From Candidatus Sumerlaeia bacterium (GTDB taxonomy: Bacteria; Sumerlaeota; Sumerlaeia; SLMS01; JAHLLQ01): a DNA stretch of 64,000 nt. The position numbers and the translations under genes were made by a program. Where the stretch lies: assembly GCA_019634695.1 (NCBI GenBank), contig JAHCAW010000009.1:1-64000 (forward strand). The letters are read 5' to 3'. The notes beneath the pieces are model-generated. The model searched no databases. It was not told where the DNA came from and worked only from the letters and a program-made list of their open reading frames with translations. Positions 1 through 8,270 of the stretch are shown in pieces (position 1 is the stretch's first letter; the number at the start of each line of letters is the position of its first letter).

Positions 1-1765
1 TTCTGCGGTCAATCCCCAACGCTGTGGAGACGAGTCCACGATGCCTTCATGTTCTTCGCTCTGTGGATTCTGCGGTCAATCCCCAACTGTGGTGGGCAGC
101 AAGCGATGAGAGCAGATGTTCTTCGCTCTGTGGATTCTGCGGTCAATCCCCAACTGGGACGGCGGTGGTGACGCTGACGCCGTGGGTTCTTCGCTCTGTG
201 GATTCTGCGGTCAATCCCCAACAAATCCGCGGTTCTGTGCGGTTCAGGGTGGGTTCTTCGCTCTGTGGATTCTGCGGTCAATCCCCAACGACCACGCTCA
301 GGCGTCCGTTCCGCGGCGGGTTCTTCGCTCTGTGGATTCTGCGGTCAATCCCCAACGTCGGGAACCACGAACGAACGGAGCAAGGTGTTCTTCGCTCTGT
401 GGATTCTGCGGTCAATCCCCAACGACACTTGGCGTGGTTCGCTCCTGCTGGCGGTTCTTCGCTCTGTGGATTCTGCGGTCAATCCCCAACGGTTGCCTCC
501 GGCATCGCCTCGCACGCGGCGTTCTTCGCTCTGTGGATTCTGCGGTCAATCCCCAACCTCGGCAAGCCCGCCGTCCTCGACCGTGGTGTTCTTCGCTCTG
601 TGGATTCTGCGGTCAATCCCCAACGCCCTCGTGCCGCGTCGCCGCCGGTTGCTTGTTCTTCGCTCTGTGGATTCTGCGGTCAATCCCCAACGAGGGTCTA
701 CCTGGTGCGGGAGAATCTGCCGTTCTTCGCTCTGTGGATTCTGCGGTCAATCCCCAACAAGATCGGCCCCGGTGCCGACTTGGGCGCAGTTCTTCGCTCT
801 GTGGATTCTGCGGTCAATCCCCAACGTGTCCATGCGTCACCTTCCATTGGTTCTGGTTCTTCGCTCTGTGGATTCTGCGGTCAATCCCCAACATTGACCT
901 CGATGGTGCGTGGTCTGGCCGCGTTCTTCGCTCTGTGGATTCTGCGGTCAATCCCCAACTGGTGCGGTGCGATTCCATGTCGGGAGTGTGTTCTTCGCTC
1001 TGTGGATTCTGCGGTCAATCCCCAACTTTGTCATGAGGGTGTGTGCTGGTATCCTTTGTTCTTCGCTCTGTGGATTCTGCGGTCAATCCCCAACGAATGG
1101 GACGGCTGGTGCGTTGGCGGGGGTGTTCTTCGCTCTGTGGATTCTGCGGTCAATCCCCAACGGTCGCTAGCGTTGAGCCGTCATTCGAGCGGTTCTTCGC
1201 TCTGTGGATTCTGCGGTCAATCCCCAACGTCTTTCTCAAGAAGGCTGACGGCTCTCTGGTTCTTCGCTCTGTGGATTCTGCGGTCAATCCCCAACTGGGA
1301 TCGGTGGGGGCTGTATCTGAGTGTGGTTCTTCGCTCTGTGGATTCTGCGGTCAATCCCCAACTGACTCATCGCCCCGACCCGACGACGTGGGGTTCTTCG
1401 CTCTGTGGATTCTGCGGTCAATCCCCAACCCACGTCACCGACAACAACTCCTACGCGAAGGTTCTTCGCTCTGTGGATTCTGCGGTCAATCCCCAACATG
1501 CGTCGGGGGGAGGCGCCTGACGTGTGGGTTCTTCGCTCTGTGGATTCTGCGGTCAATCCCCAACTTCTCCGCCGTGCGGGAAACGGAGTATTTCGTTCTT
1601 CGCTCTGTGGATTCTGCGGTCAATCCCCAACCTCGGGGTCGTCGACGGTGGCAAGATTGACGTTCTTCGCTCTGTGGATTCTGCGGTCAATCCCCAACCG
1701 CCTCCTGCTCGTTGCGGCCACGGCTCTCGTTCTTCGCTCTGTGGATTCTGCGGTCAATCCCCAAC
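1..1765 (-). CRISPR. CRISPR array, leader-proximal end, 26 spacers (cut by left window edge)
   Basis: Twenty-six complete 37-bp repeats plus a 20-bp partial one at the left edge are, as far as I can read, identical throughout. The last repeat is at 1729-1765. On the likely crRNA (minus) strand the repeat begins GTTGGGGATTGACC and ends GCGAAGAAC; GTT/AAC ends are present in both orientations. Of the 26 spacers, 23 are 30 nt and three are 31 nt, and no two look alike. A promoter at 1790-1818 reads into the right end, so the right end is the leader side and the array runs leftwards out of the window. No cas gene is visible, so the type is unassigned; 30-nt spacers with 36-37-nt repeats lacking a strong internal hairpin would suit type II better than type I (inference). 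The long repetitive reading frames across it are not genes. Confidence 0.97.
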
Positions 1766-1789
1766 TTTTCTCCGCTTTGCTCCGTAGAT

Positions 1790-1818
1790 AGTATATCATA
1801 CAGAAAGCGACGTTGCAA
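1790..1818 (-). promoter_or_regulatory. CRISPR leader promoter, sigma70-like with extended -10
   Basis: Read on the minus strand there is a TTGCAA -35 (1813-1818), exactly 17 bp, then TGATATACT (1790-1798), which is a TATACT -10 with an extended TGn element. A start near 1783 would give about 18 nt of leader before the first repeat. The surrounding 1766-1856 stretch is clearly AT-richer than the genes around it, as CRISPR leaders usually are. This element fixes the transcription direction of the array as leftward. Confidence 0.75.
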
Positions 1819-1856
1819 GCCCAAACGGTGTTTCGCTATTTCTTTGTCTTCTTCGC

Positions 1857-1872
1857 GGTTTCACGTGAAACA
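1857..1872. promoter_or_regulatory. parS-like ParB binding site
   Basis: The 16 bases GGTTTCACGTGAAACA match the bacterial parS consensus TGTTTCACGTGAAACA at 15 of 16 positions; only the first base differs. The site sits 39 bp upstream of the -35 of the CRISPR promoter. A perfect copy lies at 20419-20434, and a complete parAB pair is in the window, so a functional ParB nucleation site is likely. Confidence 0.85.
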
Positions 1873-1885
1873 GGCAATCGGTGCG

Positions 1886-1902
1886 GCGGGCGGGACGCCC
1901 GC
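1886..1902. repeat. Short GC-rich palindrome, possible REP-like element
   Basis: GCGGGC and GCCCGC flank GGGAC to form a small hairpin between the CRISPR leader and the next gene. A GC-rich element of this kind recurs in intergenic DNA of several high-GC environmental genomes (from memory). The rest of 1903-2030 shows no gene and only a modest ribosome-binding site for the gene at 2031. Confidence 0.35.
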
Positions 1903-2030
1903 GCTCCCTTCGAGCAGCCGCGGCGGGAGCCAACCGGGCGGGCGGGAAAGGCGCTTGAGTCGCAGGGGCGCGCGGGGCACGATGCAGCGCGTCAACACCT
2001 GACCGCACGGCAACGGGAGCACACGGCACC

Positions 2031-2930
2031 ATGGCAGCAGCACACACGATGGGCGTCTGGATCACGGATGGATCGCTGGTGGAGTGGACCGACACGGTGG
2101 GGCTGGAGGCGGCGTTCCCGACGGGGCGGTGGCCGGAGGTGGTGGCCGGGGCGCTGGGGGGCGGAGGGCTGGACGCGCGGCTGGAAGGGATCGTCGACGA
2201 GGCCGTGGCCGTGGGCGGCGCCCAAGTGGCCTGGCGCGACGGTGGGCTGGACGTCGTGGCGGAATGGGTGGCGTTGTTTGACGCGCCGCTGGCCGCGATG
2301 GACGACGTGGGACCGGCCACGCCGTGCGTCGTGCAGGGAATGATCGAGGGCATGTGGCTGGGCGAGCTGGCGCGCGAGGGCGAGGTGGCCTGGCGCGCGG
2401 CGGCGGGCGGCAACAACGTGGTGGCGCGCGGACGCGGAATCGCGACAACGCTCGGCGCGTTGGCAACAGGCGACGAGGGGCTGGCGGAGGCGCGCGCGAC
2501 GGCGTACGTGCCGATGCTGGGCGGCGGCGGACGCGCGCACAGCGTGGCCGGCGCGGACCTGGCGCGGCTGCCCGTGGTGGAGTTGGCGCGGGCCGTGTGG
2601 AAGTGGAATCGCGCGCACCCGGAGGTGGACGTGCGCGGCGTGCATTTCGGCGCGGCGGGCGAGATGGCGGCCTATGCCGCGTTGCCGGCGGCGGCGGGCG
2701 CGCGACGCGCCCACCAGGCCTTCCTGCCGCGCTACCTGCGGCGAATGCTGGAGCTGTGTCCGCGCGACGCGCGCGAGGTGGCCGACGAGGTGCGCGCGGC
2801 GATGTTCCGCGAGGCGATCGCGCGCGGCGAAGCGGCCCGCCCGGGCGTACCGATCATCCTGACCGTCACCGACGCGGACGGCCGCGTCGTCGGCGAAGGC
2901 GCCCTGATTGTGAAGGAGGAGGAGCGGTGA
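2031..2930 (+). CDS. Hypothetical protein, 299 residues
   Basis: I do not recognise this protein. It is soluble by eye: no signal peptide, no membrane helix, and Ala/Gly/Val-rich with many acidic residues. The frame is clearly coding because third codon positions are almost all G or C. The last third has helical, Arg-rich stretches, and the C-terminus (about 275-295, IILTVTDADGRVVGEGA) looks like a beta strand-turn-strand. The ATG at 2031 is preceded by a weak GGGAG. It is the first gene beyond the CRISPR leader and is followed by an intergenic repeat element, so it may be a lone unit. Nothing in it suggests a Cas function. Confidence 0.75.
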   Translation: MAAAHTMGVWITDGSLVEWTDTVGLEAAFPTGRWPEVVAGALGGGGLDARLEGIVDEAVAVGGAQVAWRDGGLDVVAEWVALFDAPLAAMDDVGPATPCVVQGMIEGMWLGELAREGEVAWRAAAGGNNVVARGRGIATTLGALATGDEGLAEARATAYVPMLGGGGRAHSVAGADLARLPVVELARAVWKWNRAHPEVDVRGVHFGAAGEMAAYAALPAAAGARRAHQAFLPRYLRRMLELCPRDAREVADEVRAAMFREAIARGEAARPGVPIILTVTDADGRVVGEGALIVKEEER

Positions 2931-2931
2931 A

Positions 2932-3068
2932 AGGGCAGAAGGATGAAGGCAGAACGCAGAGGGCAGAAGGATGAAGACGGCGGCTTATTAGTGAATAGGA
3001 ATTTGATCTGTGTGGACAATTCCTATTTACAGCTCCTGCGCTCTTAACAACTAACATCCAACAACTAA
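2932..3068. repeat. Composite AT-rich intergenic repeat element
   Basis: Three layers are visible. A 17-bp exact direct repeat, AGGGCAGAAGGATGAAG, lies at 2932-2948 and 2960-2976. A hairpin follows with arms GTGAATAGGAATT (2991-3003) and AATTCCTATTTAC (3018-3030), 12 of 13 pairs and a 14-nt loop. Then AACAACTAA occurs twice (3046-3054 and 3060-3068). The stretch is much AT-richer than its neighbours and lies between two converging genes. It has no T-run for a classical terminator. It looks like a dispersed intergenic element. Confidence 0.5.
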
Positions 3069-3078
3069 TAACCAATAT

Positions 3079-3354
3079 CTACTTCCCCTTCTCCCGCACG
3101 AACTCGCCCGTCTCGCGCGTGATGGCGACGCGGGCGGCGACGAGGCCGGCGAGCAGGCCGTCCTCGAAGGTGAAGCCGGGATGGTCGGCGATTTCCGGGA
3201 TGCTGTGGGGATCGAACAGGTCGTCGTCGGTGACGTTGGGCCGCAGGCGCTGGGCCGTGCGCAGCACCTTGGCGCGCTGCTGGTCGATCATGCCGTCGAG
3301 CAGGCGGTCGAGCGTGGCGAACAGGGCGTGGACGTCGTCTTGGGGCGTGGTCAT
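3079..3354 (-). CDS. Small conserved-looking hypothetical protein, 91 residues
   Basis: This small acidic-to-neutral soluble protein has the N-terminus MTTPQDDVHALFATLDRLLD and ends in VREKGK. It has an amphipathic helical N-terminal half followed by an acidic DDDLFDP segment and a GxxAGxxAAR helix. No known domain is recognised. The ATG at 3354 was chosen because the longer upstream frame runs through the start of the divergent pdxA gene with shadow-type composition. It is divergent from pdxA with about 125 bp between the starts. Confidence 0.65.
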   Translation of the reverse strand: MTTPQDDVHALFATLDRLLDGMIDQQRAKVLRTAQRLRPNVTDDDLFDPHSIPEIADHPGFTFEDGLLAGLVAARVAITRETGEFVREKGK

Positions 3355-3478
3355 CGGCGCGAGGGATCCTTGTGGAATGCGGGGCCGTTGTGGGCGCCGC
3401 GTGCCGCGGGGCACAAGAGGCTTGTGCCATGCGCGGGGGGAGCCTAGGCAGGCGGCAGCGGAGGACGCGACGGCGACG

Positions 3479-4450
3479 ATGCGCATCGGGATCACGATCG
3501 GAGACGTGGGCGGAATCGGGCCCGAGGTGGCCCTGCGGGCCGCGACCGAGGAGTCGGAGGCGGACCGCGAGTTCGTGCTGTTCGGCCCGGAGGCTCTCTG
3601 GCGCCAGCACATCGTGGTGGCAAAGCAGCACCTGCTGCCGCGGGGATCGCGCATCGTCGAAACGGCGGATCCGGAAGCGGGCGCGCCGGCGGAGTTGGGA
3701 CGCACGAGCGCGCGGCACGGAGCCATTGCCATGGCGGCGATCGAGTGCGCGGTGGCCGAGGCGCGCGCGGGAACGATCGACGCGCTGGTGACGGCGCCGC
3801 TGAGCAAGGAGGGCATCCACCTTGCCGGCAGTCCGCACCCGGGCCACACGGAGATGCTGGCGGCGTTGTGCGGCGTGGACGACCCGACGATGGCGTTCGC
3901 GGGCGGCGGTTTGCTCGTGGCGCTGGCGACGATTCATGTGCCGTTGCGGCGCGTGTTCGACCTGATCGCCGACGGCGAGATGTTGCTGCGGCGCGCGCGG
4001 CATCTGGAGGCCTTCGTGCGCCGGCTCGGATGCGAGCGGCCGCGCGTGGCGCTGTGCGGATTGAACCCGCACGCAAGCGAAGGCGGCCTGTTCGGCGACG
4101 AGGAGCAGGAGTTGCTGCGACCGGTGGTCGAGCGCGCGCGCGCCGAGGGCATGGACCTGAGCGGGCCGTGGCCGCCCGACACCGTGTTCCACGATGCGCG
4201 CCACGGACGGTTCGACGCAGTGCTGGCGTTGTACCACGACCAAGGGTTGATCGCGGTGAAGACGCTGGCGTTCGACGAGGCGGTGAACGTGACGCTCGGG
4301 TTGCCGATCGTGCGGACGTCGCCGGACCACGGCACGGCGTTCGATCTGGTGGGCCGGGGATTGGCACGCACGGGCAGCATGCGCGCGGCGATTCGTCTGG
4401 CGGCCCGGCTTGCCACGCGCAACGCCGCGTCGGGCGAGGCACGCACATGA
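3479..4450 (+). CDS. pdxA: 4-hydroxythreonine-4-phosphate dehydrogenase PdxA
   Basis: PdxA oxidises and decarboxylates 4-phosphohydroxy-threonine in the DXP-dependent pyridoxal phosphate pathway, in the cytoplasm. The 323-residue length is normal. Family hallmarks are present in order: the N-terminal GITIGDVGGIGPE, the APLSKEGI segment, the metal-site HPGHTEML, NPHASEGGLFGDEE, YHDQGLIAVK and the C-terminal TSPDHGTAFD. The start at 3479 has GGAGG about 14 nt upstream. The stop overlaps the start of rsmA (ATGA), so the two are translationally coupled. The pdxA-rsmA order is also seen in enterobacteria. Confidence 0.97.
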   Translation: MRIGITIGDVGGIGPEVALRAATEESEADREFVLFGPEALWRQHIVVAKQHLLPRGSRIVETADPEAGAPAELGRTSARHGAIAMAAIECAVAEARAGTIDALVTAPLSKEGIHLAGSPHPGHTEMLAALCGVDDPTMAFAGGGLLVALATIHVPLRRVFDLIADGEMLLRRARHLEAFVRRLGCERPRVALCGLNPHASEGGLFGDEEQELLRPVVERARAEGMDLSGPWPPDTVFHDARHGRFDAVLALYHDQGLIAVKTLAFDEAVNVTLGLPIVRTSPDHGTAFDLVGRGLARTGSMRAAIRLAARLATRNAASGEART

Positions 4451-5319
4451 GCGAAGAGTTCGAATTTCCTTCGATCGGCGAACTGCTGAACCGCGTCGGC
4501 TTTCGCCCGTCGAAGCACAAGGACCAGCACTTTCTGCGCAGCCGCGGTCACGCGCGCCAGATCGCCGAGTTCTGCCTGCTGACGCCGCAGCATCGCGTGC
4601 TGGAGATCGGCGCGGGGCTCGGCAACCTGTCGTTCGAGCTGGCGCGGCGCGCGGGCGCCGTCGTCGCCGTCGAGAAGGACACGGCACTCGCCGACTGGCA
4701 TCGCACGCTGGTGACGCATGCGCCGAACCTGCGCGTGCACTACGCCGACTTCCTGAAGGTGAACCTCGACGAGGCGATTCCGCACGAGCCGGCCGACGGG
4801 CCGCTCGTCGCCGTCGGCAACCTGCCGTACCAGATCACGGCGCCGATCCTGTTTCGCCTGGTGGACAGCACGCTGCCGTGGGAGCGCATCGTCGTGATGG
4901 TGCAGCTCGAGGTGGCGGAGCGCATTGCGACCGGGCCGGCGACGCGACGCTCGAGCGCGCTGACGTACAAGCTGGCCTTCGAGTACGACGCGCGCATCGT
5001 GATGCGGCTGGGGCCGTCGGAGTTCGTGCCGCCGCCGAAGGTGCAGTCGGCGGTGGTCGTGTTGGCGCCGAAGGCGACGCCGCTCGTGCGCGACCGCGCG
5101 CACAAGGAGAGGCTGCACGCGCTGGTGCACGGCATCTTCCAGCATCGGCGGCGCACGCTGGCAAACGCGATGACGCTGGCGCAACTTGTGGGCACGCGCG
5201 AGCAGGCCGAGCGCGCGATCGGCGCGGCGGGCCTCGATCCGCAGCAGCGCCCCGAAACGCTCGGGCTCGACGATTGCGTGCGGCTGGACGATGCGCTGGC
5301 GGAGGGGCGCGGCCGATGA
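4447..5319 (+). CDS. rsmA: 16S rRNA dimethyladenosine transferase RsmA (KsgA)
   Basis: RsmA dimethylates two adjacent adenosines in the 3'-terminal helix of 16S rRNA, using S-adenosylmethionine, late in small-subunit assembly. The 290-residue protein shows QHFL at 27-30, motif I VLEIGAGLG at 51-59, the acidic motif II VEKD, and the adenine-N6 motif NLPYQIT at 125-131. It also has the C-terminal PPPKVQSAVV segment and the helical RRRTLANAM region. It overlaps pdxA by 4 bp and the following ABC gene by 4 bp (ATGA), giving a tightly coupled three-gene operon. Confidence 0.97.
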   Translation: MSEEFEFPSIGELLNRVGFRPSKHKDQHFLRSRGHARQIAEFCLLTPQHRVLEIGAGLGNLSFELARRAGAVVAVEKDTALADWHRTLVTHAPNLRVHYADFLKVNLDEAIPHEPADGPLVAVGNLPYQITAPILFRLVDSTLPWERIVVMVQLEVAERIATGPATRRSSALTYKLAFEYDARIVMRLGPSEFVPPPKVQSAVVVLAPKATPLVRDRAHKERLHALVHGIFQHRRRTLANAMTLAQLVGTREQAERAIGAAGLDPQQRPETLGLDDCVRLDDALAEGRGR

Positions 5320-6590
5320 CGCTGGCGCTGCAAGCCGATCGCGTGTCGAAGCGTTTCGTGCTGCACACGGCGACGGCGACGTCTTTGAAGGAGCTGGTGC
5401 TGAAGGGCGGGTTTGCACGCTCGCAGACGACCACGTTCGACGCGTTGCACGATGTGTCGTTCGACCTGCCGATGGGCCGAAGCCTGGCGATCGTGGGAGC
5501 GAACGGCTCGGGCAAGTCGACGCTGCTGAAACTGGTGGCGGGGATCGGCGTGCCGTCGGGCGGCCGGCTCGCCGTGCGCGGGCGCGTGGCGGCGCTGCTC
5601 GAGCTGGGTGCGGGCTTCCAGCTCGAGCTTACCGGGATGGAGAACATCTTCCTGCAGGGTTCGCTGCTCGGCATGTCGCGCGCGCAGATTCTGGCGCGGC
5701 TCGACGAGGTGCTGGACTTCTGCGAACTCGGCCCGTTCGTGCACACGCCGATGAAGCGCTACTCGAGCGGGATGATCGTGCGGCTGGGGTTCGCGCTGGC
5801 GGTGTTCTCGGACGCGGAGACGTTGCTCGTCGACGAGGTGCTCGCAGTGGGCGACGCGGCGTTCCAGGCGAAGTGCTTTCGCCGCATCGCGGAGTTTCGT
5901 GCCGAGGGTCGCACGATCCTCTTCGTCAGTCACTTCGTGCCGCAGGTGGAGCTGGTTGCCGACGACGTGCTGTGGCTGGATCAGGGGCGCGTGGTGGCGC
6001 ACGGGCCACTCGACGACGTGCTGCCGAACTACGTCGAGGCGTTGCTCGGACCGGCGACCGGCGGCGATGTGCACGACGTTGCGATGGACGAGGTCGATTG
6101 GACCGACGAGCGGCGCAGCCTGGTGATGGCATCGTCGCCGCGCGGCGTGCGACTTGGCGGCGGCGACGCGGTCATCGAGGAGGTTGCGCTGCTGGACGAG
6201 CAGGGCCGACGCACGACGGTGCTGCACTCGGGGCGGCCGTGCACGATCGAGGTGCGTTTCACGGCGCGCCGGCGCATCGCGGCATTGCAGGTCGAGTTGG
6301 GCTACGCGGGCCTCGAGGGATTGCGGATGGGTTGGCAGGGGACGGAGCTGCAGGGCCTTGCGCTGCGGGACATCGAGGGCCGGCACACGGTGCGCGCGCG
6401 CGTGGCGTCGTTGCCCTTTCTGCCGGGGCGCTATCGGATGAGCGTGGCGCTGTCGAATCCGACGAAGTCGCGCGACTACTTCGACGTCCACTACGAGGCC
6501 TACGCGTTCCAGGTGCGCGGTCGTCGCGACGTGGAGAATGTATCGGCGACGTTGCCGCCGGGCCGATTCGTCGCGCGGCCAATCAGTTGA
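5316..6590 (+). CDS. Polysaccharide ABC transporter ATPase with C-terminal Wzt-like domain
   Basis: This 424-residue protein has the layout of Wzt/TagH-type ATPases that energise export of O-antigen or teichoic-acid chains through the inner membrane. The Walker A GANGSGKST is at 61-69, the signature YSSGM at 149-153, Walker B LLVDEVLAVGD at 170-180 and the H-loop VSH near 204-206. Residues about 265-424 form a beta-rich extension resembling the Wzt carbohydrate-binding domain. The partner permease (Wzm/TagG) is not adjacent. The gene is coupled to rsmA by a 4-bp overlap, an unusual setting. Its 3' end overlaps mgtE by 8 bp, tail to tail. Confidence 0.9.
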   Translation: MTLALQADRVSKRFVLHTATATSLKELVLKGGFARSQTTTFDALHDVSFDLPMGRSLAIVGANGSGKSTLLKLVAGIGVPSGGRLAVRGRVAALLELGAGFQLELTGMENIFLQGSLLGMSRAQILARLDEVLDFCELGPFVHTPMKRYSSGMIVRLGFALAVFSDAETLLVDEVLAVGDAAFQAKCFRRIAEFRAEGRTILFVSHFVPQVELVADDVLWLDQGRVVAHGPLDDVLPNYVEALLGPATGGDVHDVAMDEVDWTDERRSLVMASSPRGVRLGGGDAVIEEVALLDEQGRRTTVLHSGRPCTIEVRFTARRRIAALQVELGYAGLEGLRMGWQGTELQGLALRDIEGRHTVRARVASLPFLPGRYRMSVALSNPTKSRDYFDVHYEAYAFQVRGRRDVENVSATLPPGRFVARPIS

Positions 6591-7932
6591 GCAGAATCGC
6601 CATGCTGATGCGAAGGTAGACGTAGAGGCCGACGACGTCCATCATGGTGGCGATGAAGGGCCCGGACATGAGCGCCGGGTCCATGCGGAGTTTCTTGAAC
6701 AGCAGGGGCAGCAGCGCGCCGCACAGGTTCGAGATGGTGACGATGGCCGCGAGCCCGAGGCCCACGCAGACGGCGATGAGCGGTTTGTCCGGGGCGACGA
6801 AGAGCACGAGGGGAATCGACAGGATGCCCAGAAGCAGCGCGAGCATGGTGCTGACGGCCATCTCGCGCGCAAGCAGCTTCCATCCATCGGAGATGGCAAC
6901 CTCGCCCGTGGCAATCGCGCGAATCACGAGCGCGGCGGATTGTGTGCCTGTGTTGCCGCCCGTGGCGATCATCACGGGCAGGAAGAGCGCGAGCGCGATC
7001 TCGGCCTGCAGGAAGTCTTCATAGCGGCTGAGCAGCACCGCGCCGCCGGATTCGGCGACCAGCAGCGCGGCGAGCCACGGAACGCGACGCCGAACAAGCG
7101 ACGTCCACCTGGCCGTCAGATACGGATCCTCGGTCGGCAGGACGGCAGCCTGGAGCTGGACGTCCTCGTCGTGCTCGCGTTCGACGATGTCCATGATGTC
7201 GTCGAACGTGACGATGCCCAGCAGCTTGCTGTCGCGATCGACGACGGGCAACGCGATCAGGTCGTACTTCTTGAACAGGTCGGCGGCCTCTTCGCGGTCC
7301 GTCGTGGCCGTCACGGAGATGACCGCCTCCTCCATGACGTCGGCGACGGTGGCATCGAGCGGCGACGTGACGAGTTCGCGCAGACTGACGGTGCCGATCA
7401 GGCGCCGGTCCTGGTCGATCACGTAGAGCGCGTAGACGGTCTCGCGGTTGATGCCGAGGCGACGAATCTTGGCGAGCGACTGCTCGACCGTCATCGCCGG
7501 CTTCAGATAGATGTAGTCGGGCGTCATCGTGCGCCCGACGCTCTCCTCGGGATAATTGAGGAGTGTCTGGGCGACCTGGCGCTCCTCGGGCGAGAGCATC
7601 AGGATCAGGCGCTGGGCGGCCTTGGGCGGCAGTTCCTCGAGCAGTTGCGTGCGGTCGTCCGGCGACATCTCTTCGAGGATGTGCCGAATCTGCTCGCCGC
7701 GTAGCGAATCGAGCAGCGCCTGTTGCTCGGGGAAGTCGAGGTACTCGAAGACCTCTGTGGCGACGTCCTTCGACAAGAGTCGGAAGACGACGACGAGGTC
7801 GCTCTCTTCAAGATCGGAGATGAGTTCGGCGAGGTCGGGAACCGGCAGCTCGCTCAAGGTTTCCTTGAGCTGGCGGAACTGGCGGTTGCGCACCATTTCC
7901 TCGATTTCGGGAAGCAGGAGCCGTCCGAGCAT
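6583..7932 (-). CDS. mgtE: Magnesium transporter MgtE
   Basis: MgtE is a Mg2+-selective channel/transporter of the inner membrane, gated by its cytosolic domains. The 449 residues show the expected order: an N-terminal helical domain (about 1-125), a CBS pair (about 126-250, with VGRTMTPDYI and the second motif PVVDRDSKLLGIVTFDD), a plug helix, then five membrane segments. The pore signature GGNTGTQSAALVIRA is intact. The gene starts at the edge of the putative origin region and converges on the wzt-like gene. No M-box-like leader was recognised upstream. Confidence 0.96.
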   Translation of the reverse strand: MLGRLLLPEIEEMVRNRQFRQLKETLSELPVPDLAELISDLEESDLVVVFRLLSKDVATEVFEYLDFPEQQALLDSLRGEQIRHILEEMSPDDRTQLLEELPPKAAQRLILMLSPEERQVAQTLLNYPEESVGRTMTPDYIYLKPAMTVEQSLAKIRRLGINRETVYALYVIDQDRRLIGTVSLRELVTSPLDATVADVMEEAVISVTATTDREEAADLFKKYDLIALPVVDRDSKLLGIVTFDDIMDIVEREHDEDVQLQAAVLPTEDPYLTARWTSLVRRRVPWLAALLVAESGGAVLLSRYEDFLQAEIALALFLPVMIATGGNTGTQSAALVIRAIATGEVAISDGWKLLAREMAVSTMLALLLGILSIPLVLFVAPDKPLIAVCVGLGLAAIVTISNLCGALLPLLFKKLRMDPALMSGPFIATMMDVVGLYVYLRISMAILLN

Positions 7933-8038
7933 CGTTGCGCCCGCCGTCGGGGAAGAGATGGTGTGCCGGAGTCGTTCATGGCCTCGATTCGGGGCAAGCG
8001 CCTTGCCTCCCGGCGATGCGACACCCTGCAGCCAAACC

Positions 8039-8104
8039 GGTCAACCCCAACGATTGATGAGCCGAACAGAGGCTGCATCGACCCCACGTCGTGCCGGACT
8101 TTTT
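8039..8104 (+). ncRNA. Possible tracrRNA-like structured element (speculative)
   Basis: GGTCAACCCCAAC at 8039-8051 matches the 3' end of the plus-strand CRISPR repeat except for one missing T. It could therefore pair with the 5' end of the crRNA-strand repeat. It is followed by a stem, GATGAGCC/GGCTGCATC with one bulged G (8056-8079), a short GAC/GTC stem (8080-8090), and five T's at 8100-8104. That order (anti-repeat, hairpins, T-run) is the plan of a type II tracrRNA. The pairing is only 13 nt with a gap, no promoter is evident, and it lies 6 kb from the array, so coincidence is quite possible. Confidence 0.2.
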
Positions 8105-8123
8105 CACCCAGCAGGACCCAAAG

Positions 8124-8132
8124 TTATCCACA
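8124..8132 (+). promoter_or_regulatory. Perfect DnaA box
   Basis: TTATCCACA matches the consensus 9-mer exactly. Confidence 0.75.
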
Positions 8133-8261
8133 GGCATCCCCCCGGCAACGGCTGAAACTGTGTCATTCAGAGACCCGGACAAACTATAGAGTGCTGATAT
8201 TGCTGTATTTAAAGACCGGCTTTCCGACGGCGGAGTTTCTCACAGGTCTGGGGACAAACCT

Positions 8262-8270
8262 TGTGGATAA
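8262..8270 (-). promoter_or_regulatory. Perfect DnaA box, inverted
   Basis: TGTGGATAA is the exact reverse complement of the consensus TTATCCACA and lies 130 bp from the first box. Confidence 0.75.

Noticed and set aside
9-1791. Long repetitive open frames of up to 498 residues across 1-1791 in several frames and on both strands
   Set aside because: They are read-throughs of the CRISPR array. The 37-bp repeat has no stop in any plus-strand frame, and spacers of 30-31 nt cycle the frame, giving the same three peptide words repeatedly.
1841-1860. TCTTCTTCGCGG downstream of the array as a possible anti-repeat
   Set aside because: Only eight bases match the repeat (TTCTTCGC), with no longer complementarity and no following hairpins and T-run.
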